Positions 61,707 to 64,000 of a stretch of 64,000 nucleotides of DNA are shown here, in pieces. A program made the position numbers and the translations under genes. The DNA lies in contig CAWHPS010000019.1 of NCBI GenBank assembly GCA_963831235.1, positions 1 to 64,000 of the forward strand. The letters run 5' to 3'. The stretch comes from CAWHPS01 sp963831235 (GTDB lineage: Bacteria; Fibrobacterota; OXYB2-FULL-49-7; JAEUSG01). The notes under the pieces are model-generated. The model had not been told where the DNA came from and did no database searches. It saw only the letters and a list, made by a program, of their open reading frames with translations. Position 1 is the stretch's first letter. Each line of letters opens with the position of its first letter.

Positions 61707-64000
61707 TTACCTCCGGTCCTTATTAGTAACAATAATCTTTCTTGTCACATCAGTGTTTTCGTATCCTGATCTTATATACTGATGGGCGATATATCCGCCA
61801 GGAGCCACGAGCCTGCCTTTTGCATTGAGGCAGTTCCATGATGCAACGCATTGACCGTTATCCATGCTGCCTGCGCTTTCGGGTCCGCAATTTTTATTCA
61901 TGTAATCATATCCGAATGTGACAGTGGTTGGGTAAAGGGGTCTTAGCGTATCACACTGGAGGCCGTTTCCACTGATGGAAAAATGGTTCTCAATTTCATC
62001 GAGTGTCATTGAAGAAATTCTGTTTTCCAATTCATCCATATCAAGGTATTTGCGTATTTGAGCTATGGCATATGAACCTTTCAGACTTTTGTTTGTTGAC
62101 GGCCCGGCAACAAGGTTTCCGAGCAGGTCAAAGATTGTTATCTCTGTTGTGAATAAAGGATATGCATTGTCATAATCACATACCACAAAACATCGACCCC
62201 CGACATTAACAATTGGACGCATGGGCGTATTTCTTTCAACATTATTACCGGTTATTGAAGAAAGATTTATCGTCACACCGAAATACGGGAATAAAGGCAC
62301 AGGACCTGTTCTGTCAGCCCCGTTGACGGTTGTTTCTTCCTCACCCCACGAGAAATTCATTGATGCTGTATTGGAAACAAGGGTATTGCCGTTTACTCCG
62401 CATATATTGGGAGCAACAGTGGGATCATTGGCCAGTGTGGCTGTGCGGTTAGGGCCTGTTGTTCCTGCATTATTATTCAGGTCCAGGAATTCAAACTGGG
62501 CCGGATTGAGGTCTGCGAAACGAATCCTGGTTTCATTGGCCTTGAAAAGTTTGTTGTACTCCGGCTTTATTATTAATTCATAAGTCATAAGCCTGTCAGG
62601 TTCGGTGTTGTAGTTCCATGCCGTTACAGGGTTGAACACCCTGTCTTTGTATTTTCCTGAAATGATTGCATTTGCCATGAAAGTACTATCAGCTGGCTGT
62701 TGAGGATTAAGAAGTACAAGTCCCTTCACATCAACATGGTTGGGGAATCCGGTAAAGCGAACTGGTTCACTGAAACCGATTTGAACGGAGTTTTCGGGAT
62801 TGTTGGGGTTGCAGGCATTGTTCGAAAACATGAATTTCATGATAACCGGTGCCGCCGAATCAACTGTTCTGATGATTGGTGTTGTGTAAAGTGATGCGCT
62901 GCTGCCGATACGTGGGAGTACCAGCCCTGAATCACGGGCCTTAATAGCTTCATTGTCGAAAGTTATAACCGGCAGGAGCCCTGTTTCAAGGGTTGAGGAA
63001 TATCCCACATCAAGCGTGTGGGGAATGAGCCATAGCCTCCATTTGTAGTGGTTGCTGTCGTTTCGGATTGTGTCAACAGGCTGCAAACGAATGGTGCGCA
63101 AGGAATCCTTCAGTTTCCATACAATTGAATCGGGTTTTCCGGCAATTACTGTGTCAAAGCTGATTCGGTTTATCAGATTTTCGCTCAGGTAGAAAGGTTC
63201 GGAAAGTGTAATGTCCAGATAATCCAGGAAACCGTCCTTATAAGGCTTGAACCCGTAATGGGCAAGTGTATCGAGGTATATTTTTGAAATGGTGTCTATA
63301 CTGCTGCTATGGCCGTCAAGGATCTTTGCCGTATTGATATTTAATGCATGAAGCATTACATATTCAACATTCTGACGGTTTGTAACAGGGTCGGCTGTCC
63401 ATTCATGCGTGGATATGCTCAGAACCTTTATTATGGGGATTACCACTATATAGAATGAATATTTAAGCGTGTCAAGGCCCATTCGCGGATACGCCACTTG
63501 TATTGTCGCAATTCCGCCGATTTCATTTCCGGATGCTCTGTAGCTGATTTGGTTATAACCGAGGACCACAAATTTTTGATCCAATACTCCGCCGGTTATG
63601 GTAATGTTGTCTTTTATGGGTGCATAAACCGCCGAATCACCGGTTGGTACAAGGTTGCCGTAAATATCATAAATGTCAACCCTGTAATTTGTGGAAGTTT
63701 TGGAAAGGTCCATCTCGTATGCGGTAAGCGTATCAATGGTCGCAGGGCGCTCTTTTGTTTTCTGGATGACTACCATTGAATCAGGTGCTGCAGGTTCAAC
63801 ATTGAGCGTAATCGTATCAAGGAAGGTTGTGGGACCGTTTGCAGTCATGTATGTGACCTCGATAATCATACTGTTGTTGTTTGATGCCGTGTAATTCACC
63901 ACCGCATTGGTTGACTTGCCACTATCAAAAGGACTGCCCACAATGTATGAAGTGCTGTTTATCCAGTGTGAGTAGTTGTTTCCAAGATAGAGCATGTCGG
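61707..64000 (-). CDS. Large secreted surface protein, 5' end outside the window
   Basis: At least 762 residues with no signal peptide in view and an open frame to the window edge, so the first Met (63995) is probably internal. The content is repeated beta-sandwich domains: an Ig/invasin-like segment (MVVIQKTKERPATIDTLTAYEM, RVDIYDIYGNLVPTGDSAVY), a long central region with LDITLSEPFYLSENLINRISF and MKFMFSNNACNPNNPENSVQIGFSEPV, and a C-terminal FlgD-like fold (TTEITIFDLLGNLVAGP, GGYIAHQYIRSGYENTDVTRKIIVTNKD). It is likely surface exposed; function unknown. Confidence 0.72.
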   Translation of the reverse strand, partial: DMLYLGNNYSHWINSTSYIVGSPFDSGKSTNAVVNYTASNNNSMIIEVTYMTANGPTTFLDTITLNVEPAAPDSMVVIQKTKERPATIDTLTAYEMDLSKTSTNYRVDIYDIYGNLVPTGDSAVYAPIKDNITITGGVLDQKFVVLGYNQISYRASGNEIGGIATIQVAYPRMGLDTLKYSFYIVVIPIIKVLSISTHEWTADPVTNRQNVEYVMLHALNINTAKILDGHSSSIDTISKIYLDTLAHYGFKPYKDGFLDYLDITLSEPFYLSENLINRISFDTVIAGKPDSIVWKLKDSLRTIRLQPVDTIRNDSNHYKWRLWLIPHTLDVGYSSTLETGLLPVITFDNEAIKARDSGLVLPRIGSSASLYTTPIIRTVDSAAPVIMKFMFSNNACNPNNPENSVQIGFSEPVRFTGFPNHVDVKGLVLLNPQQPADSTFMANAIISGKYKDRVFNPVTAWNYNTEPDRLMTYELIIKPEYNKLFKANETRIRFADLNPAQFEFLDLNNNAGTTGPNRTATLANDPTVAPNICGVNGNTLVSNTASMNFSWGEEETTVNGADRTGPVPLFPYFGVTINLSSITGNNVERNTPMRPIVNVGGRCFVVCDYDNAYPLFTTEITIFDLLGNLVAGPSTNKSLKGSYAIAQIRKYLDMDELENRISSMTLDEIENHFSISGNGLQCDTLRPLYPTTVTFGYDYMNKNCGPESAGSMDNGQCVASWNCLNAKGRLVAPGGYIAHQYIRSGYENTDVTRKIIVTNKDRR

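Overview
The window (about 45 percent GC by eye) looks like a chromosome segment of a Gram-negative, anaerobic or facultative bacterium of the FCB group. Fibrobacterota or a related candidate phylum is my best guess, but no rRNA is present to settle it. The support is: secreted proteins ending in FlgD-like tails with a YPNPFNP-type motif, lipoproteins, outer-membrane beta-barrels, system II cytochrome c maturation (ResB/CcsA), many multiheme c-type cytochromes, and the siroheme-dependent (Ahb) heme pathway.

Layout. 1-2382: IS66-family insertion sequence with a DUF4338 (DruA-like) passenger gene. 2414-16015: a divergent cytochrome locus. The left arm (minus strand) holds a multiheme lipoprotein, then beta-barrel porin, 10-heme cytochrome, 7-heme surface cytochrome, c554-type cytochrome, ResB and CcsA. 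The right arm (plus strand) holds an OB-fold lipoprotein, 7-heme cytochrome, FdnI/HydC-like b-type cytochrome, pentaheme c554-type cytochrome, porin, 12-heme cytochrome and 16-heme lipoprotein. Read together they could form a quinol-to-outside electron conduit resembling a split CbcL plus a porin-cytochrome complex, built twice. 16120-20566: livFGMHK branched-chain amino-acid ABC transporter. 20606-25280: hemL, ahbB, ahbA, ahbD and hemB, all on the minus strand. The ahb-hemB block is bracketed by two inverted copies of a four-hairpin palindromic element. These genes would feed heme to the cytochromes.

25281-36800 is an accessory stretch: a transposase remnant, a frameshifted beta-propeller/diheme protein, a decayed IS256 element, a 954-residue secreted propeller protein, a 3'-truncated group II intron, a transposase stump and an intact IS1634-type element. 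36900-49600 carries envelope genes: a small lipoprotein, a beta-barrel, a 1962-residue Ig-repeat lipoprotein, and a DNRLRE-type surface-protein gene. The DNRLRE gene has lost its 5' end next to an IS630 stump and is interrupted by an ISL3 element.

49917-58563 is a surface-sugar operon: class III aminotransferase, Gfo/Idh oxidoreductase, nucleotide-sugar epimerase, DegT aminotransferase, NusG-like antiterminator, YdcF-like protein and a WbpD-like acetyltransferase, with a full-length group II intron between the last two. 58583-61520 is housekeeping (cobO, rpmE, yqhQ-like DUF1385, prfA). 61707 to the end is a 5'-incomplete surface protein on the minus strand.

Several genes are broken by single small indels, some in short homopolymers. 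Part of this may be assembly error, whereas the IS256 and DNRLRE genes also carry in-frame stops and look truly decayed. No tRNA, rRNA or CRISPR array was recognised.
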